Part shown: positions 61,609-64,000 of the stretch, one piece after another
Position numbering within the stretch: position 1 is the first letter of the stretch
Layout of the letters: the number at the start of each line of letters is the position of its first letter
NCBI GenBank assembly: GCA_902786595.1
Contig: CADADB010000004.1
Span: 62,001-126,000 of the forward strand
DNA: 64,000 bases
Direction of reading: 5' to 3'
From: an uncultured Bacteroidota bacterium
GTDB taxonomy: Bacteria; Bacteroidota; Bacteroidia; Bacteroidales; WCHB1-69
The notes under the pieces: generated by a model
What the model saw: only the letters and a program-made list of their open reading frames with translations
Databases searched by the model: none
What the model was told of the DNA's origin: nothing
Translations under genes and position numbers: made by a program

Positions 61609-61631
61609 AAATGTCATATTCAAAAAGGATG

Positions 61632-61639
61632 CAAAAATA
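61632..61639 (-). promoter_or_regulatory. -7 box (TATTTTTG) of gltX
   Basis: On the minus strand TATTTTTG followed by CATCC lies 15-33 bases before the candidate gltX starts, which rules out the longer reading from 61683. Confidence 0.7.
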
Positions 61640-61718
61640 CAAAATTTATGGGGACGAATCACAGAATTTGCGATTGTCCCCATAATCTCAGATCAATCTA
61701 TTAAAAATAGAGATGTTG

Positions 61719-62486
61719 TTACTTCGACACATTAAACAAGCAGGTGAAACGCAGACCCACATTTATGGGTATGGTCATATCATGAAGTGCCTCGTTGCTG
61801 ATCGCGTATGGGACGTAATGGGAGTAAGATCCGACACTTTTTTTCGGTACTTCTTTAAAGATCCCATAATCCACGTATGCGCCAAGATAGAATCGGGCTT
61901 TAGGCTGGACAAGTTCATCAAAAGAGGTAAATGTCCCAAAAGAACCGCCCAACTCAAAACGGGTATAAAGTTGGAAATCGCGATTATAACGATACTGATG
62001 AATGTCCTCATAATCCCAAACCTCAGAGTTATCGTTCAACGCGGGTCCTATGACAGCGCCGTTTCCAAAGACACTTAAAGAAGGCGCCACGCCTGCCTTG
62101 AAATAGAATTTGCCAAACTCCCCGCCTAACATCACCGGGAAGTTGAAGCTCATATTGTGCAAAACCTCCATCATCCCTTTTTCTATTGTATTATAATGCA
62201 AAAAACCAATCGTTGTGATATCCTCCGTGGACATATTTGCCATAATGGTATTATCATACTCAACCCCAACACTGAAAGTGAGATGATTGTGATGGAGCTG
62301 GTAGCCCAGACCGATATTATCACTTAAGCCCCCGAGACACGCGACGGGCAAATACGGTTTCAAACGAACGGTGTTCGAATAAGCGGAGCCACGACTTAGG
62401 GAAATAAAATGCCGTGTGGGATGTTGTGCATTGATACTTCCTATAGATATCATGCAACAAATCAACAAAATAATGCTTTTTTTCAT
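61719..62486 (-). CDS. Outer-membrane beta-barrel protein, unknown function
   Basis: A 255-residue protein with signal peptide MKKSIILLICCMISIGSINAQ. The mature part shows alternating hydrophobic strands with aromatic ends (IGLGYQLHHNHLTFSVGVEY, FNFPVMLGGEFGKFYFKAGV, ARFYLGAYVDYGIF) and the last strand IPINVGLRFTCLF, as in small PorT-like beta-barrels of Bacteroidetes. No closer family is recognised. It lies between gltX and the radical SAM gene, all on the minus strand but with gaps of 42-110 bases. Confidence 0.65.
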   Translation of the reverse strand: MKKSIILLICCMISIGSINAQHPTRHFISLSRGSAYSNTVRLKPYLPVACLGGLSDNIGLGYQLHHNHLTFSVGVEYDNTIMANMSTEDITTIGFLHYNTIEKGMMEVLHNMSFNFPVMLGGEFGKFYFKAGVAPSLSVFGNGAVIGPALNDNSEVWDYEDIHQYRYNRDFQLYTRFELGGSFGTFTSFDELVQPKARFYLGAYVDYGIFKEVPKKSVGSYSHYVPYAISNEALHDMTIPINVGLRFTCLFNVSK

Positions 62487-62527
62487 GATAATAATTTTTA
62501 CATTTATACTTAATATAACGATACTAT

Positions 62528-64000
62528 TTATCTCTTATTGCGCAAAGCAGCTCTTATTTCTCGAATTTTTTTCTTGTTTTCAGGCAAATCGGCGAAAAAG
62601 AACAAATGCTGGTCCTGGCGCTCTTGTTTGCTCTTCGCCACATGCACTTTCTTGCCCGTATAGGGGTCATAACCAAGATAATACATCGCCGTGGCATACG
62701 TCATGGGGGTAGGTGTGAAGTCCTGCACCTGATCGGTCATCAAATGATATTTATGAGTGATGTCGCACAATTTGCTCATCTTTTCGATGGTACATCCGGG
62801 ATGCGAGGCAATAAAATAGGGAATAAGCTGCTGATTTTTCCCGCATTTCCGATTTTCCTCGTTGAAATCTTTGAGAAAGTCGAGAAAATGGTCAAAGGAG
62901 GGCTTGCGCATAAGGGAAAGAACCTCCGCGTCCGTGTGTTCGGGCGCAACCTTCAGACGTCCCGAAACATGGTGTCGAACCACTTGTCGGAGATACTCCC
63001 CGAGCCCGAGTTGCATACGCTCTTTTTCGTTGTCTGTCAACAACATATCGTAACGGATGCCGCTGCCGATGGTAATGTGCTTCACCCCGTTGGTGTTCAT
63101 CACTTTCTGATAGAGAGCCGTGACGGCATGGTGGTCGGCGACCAGATTCGGGCACTTTTTCGGCACAAGGCAGGAGGCACGCGCGCACTTCTCGCACTGC
63201 GACAAATCTTTGCCATGCATTTTGTACATATTGGCGGACGGGCCACCCAAATCACTGATATGTCCCTTGAAATAAGGGCGTTGCACCAAATCCTCCACTT
63301 CGTGCATAACGGATTCCTCAGAGCGGGAGGCAATGGCCTTGCCCTGGTGCGCGGCAATGGCACAGAAGCTGCATCCGCCGAAACACCCCCGATGGATAGT
63401 GATGGAGTTCTTGATCATCTCGAAGGCAGGGATGTCGCCACGTTTCAGATACTTGGGATGCGGCGCATTCTTCATCCGGTCGAAGAGCGCGAAACTGTCC
63501 ATTTCCTCTTCCGTGGCCACGGGAAACGGCGGCCGCACCACCACAAACTTATCCGTATAGGGCTGGATCAATGTGCGTTGCACCCGCTTGTTCGACTCCT
63601 TCTCCATCGCTACAAAGTTTTCCCCATACTTACGCTTATCTTTCAGCTCTTCAGCATAATCATGAAGCAGAATCGGATTTTCGGACTTATAGCGGTCAAC
63701 ACTATTATCTATATAGGCAATTTGGGAGCATTCGGAAAGATGATCGCGCCAGTCGGGGCGTTGCATGAGATGCGCCAGCTGTACAATAGGCCGTTCGCCC
63801 ATGCCATAGACCAGCACATCTGCCTGACTGTCAAGGAGAATGGAAGGTTTGAGGGTGTCGCTCCAATAGTCGTAATGGGAGAGCCGTCGCATGGAGGCCT
63901 CCACACCTCCGAGCACAATGGGGGTGTCGGGGAAAAGCTGTCGCAAGATGCGGGAATAGACGGTGGTGGCATAATCGGGGCGGAAACCGGCCTTGCCTCC
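62528..64000 (-). CDS. YgiQ-family radical SAM protein, 5' end outside window
   Basis: The visible 490 residues run from the right edge to the stop at 62528. The family's early signature GGKAGFRPDYATTVYSRIL is at the very edge, followed by IVLGGVEASMRRLSHYDYWSD. The SAM cluster motif is HRGCFGGCSFCAIAAHQG (CxxxCxxC), and KVAPEHTDAEVLSLMRKP and DFTPTPMTYATAMYYLGYDP follow. The typical YgiQ protein is about 600-700 residues, so about 100 or more are missing. The function is not established; a role in modification chemistry is likely from the fold. The reading continues without a stop into the edge, so the first Met is not in the window. Confidence 0.92.
   Translation of the reverse strand, partial: GGKAGFRPDYATTVYSRILRQLFPDTPIVLGGVEASMRRLSHYDYWSDTLKPSILLDSQADVLVYGMGERPIVQLAHLMQRPDWRDHLSECSQIAYIDNSVDRYKSENPILLHDYAEELKDKRKYGENFVAMEKESNKRVQRTLIQPYTDKFVVVRPPFPVATEEEMDSFALFDRMKNAPHPKYLKRGDIPAFEMIKNSITIHRGCFGGCSFCAIAAHQGKAIASRSEESVMHEVEDLVQRPYFKGHISDLGGPSANMYKMHGKDLSQCEKCARASCLVPKKCPNLVADHHAVTALYQKVMNTNGVKHITIGSGIRYDMLLTDNEKERMQLGLGEYLRQVVRHHVSGRLKVAPEHTDAEVLSLMRKPSFDHFLDFLKDFNEENRKCGKNQQLIPYFIASHPGCTIEKMSKLCDITHKYHLMTDQVQDFTPTPMTYATAMYYLGYDPYTGKKVHVAKSKQERQDQHLFFFADLPENKKKIREIRAALRNKR

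Noticed and set aside
60559-61704. Open frame of 381 codons on the plus strand opposite gltX
   Set aside because: Shadow of gltX codons; no recognisable motif and no promoter.

Overview
The window comes from a bacterium of the order Bacteroidales; I cannot fix the genus. The signs are the phylum's promoter form (TTG, about 20 bases, then TAnnTTTG, often directly before a gene), a fused SecDF, GldH, two surface proteins of type IX secretion style, TonB energy transducers with unusual partner domains, and an AlaDH-tsaE neighbourhood typical of the group. Metabolism looks anaerobic and leans on amino acids: a four-subunit 2-oxoacid:ferredoxin oxidoreductase, methylmalonyl-CoA mutase, RnfB/RnfC, serine dehydratase, lysine 2,3-aminomutase and an epimerase-type threonine dehydrogenase. 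No rRNA, insertion sequence, prophage or CRISPR array was seen. One tRNA (Pro, GGG) is present.

Layout. 1-14.4 kb: 3' part of secDF, ricT, gldH, a two-nuclease protein next to an SF1 helicase, efp-lpxD, gyrA and two tandem TPR genes. 14.4-18.7 kb: small accessory genes, a decayed lipoprotein gene, a TonB protein, and a tightly coupled DUF3791/DUF3990/small-protein triad that looks like an ADP-ribosyltransferase toxin module. 18.8-24.4 kb: mutB on the minus strand, divergent rnfB-rnfC (rnfDGEA do not follow), and an esterase. 24.7-29.8 kb: L,D-transpeptidase, nadE, a sugar kinase and a MATE exporter. 30-34.1 kb: one giant secreted FISUMP/P-domain protein. 34.2-44.9 kb: tsaE, an alanine-dehydrogenase-like protein that lacks its NAD domain, yebC, a TnpR-like protein, miaA, a C10 protease, and the korDABC operon. 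45.2-47.7 kb: tRNA-Pro, threonine dehydrogenase, kamA.

47.9-57.2 kb is the most accessory part. It holds a GldM-C/TonB chimera, an AbiE-like toxin pair, a GxxExxY gene bracketed by repeats, a TonB-dependent receptor, HigBA, a shrunken aspartyl-protease-like protein and a BlaR1-TonB/BlaI pair. The receptor promoter and the blaI promoter are near-identical over about 49 bases with the same spacing, which argues for one BlaI regulon. 57.5-64 kb: a YARHG protein, sdaA, gltX, a beta-barrel protein and the 3' part of a YgiQ radical SAM gene.

The most striking genome-level signal is between the genes. About 15 intergenic spaces carry degenerate short tandem arrays. Most have a 7-base period, each has its own word, and several begin exactly at the stop codon of the upstream gene, so that the stop triplet is part of the repeated word. 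Two arrays reach into coding sequence. A second dispersed family is a 28-30 base palindrome with constant arms (GTAGAGACG...CGTCTCTAC) and a changing core. It occurs five times, four of them within about 20 bases after a stop codon.
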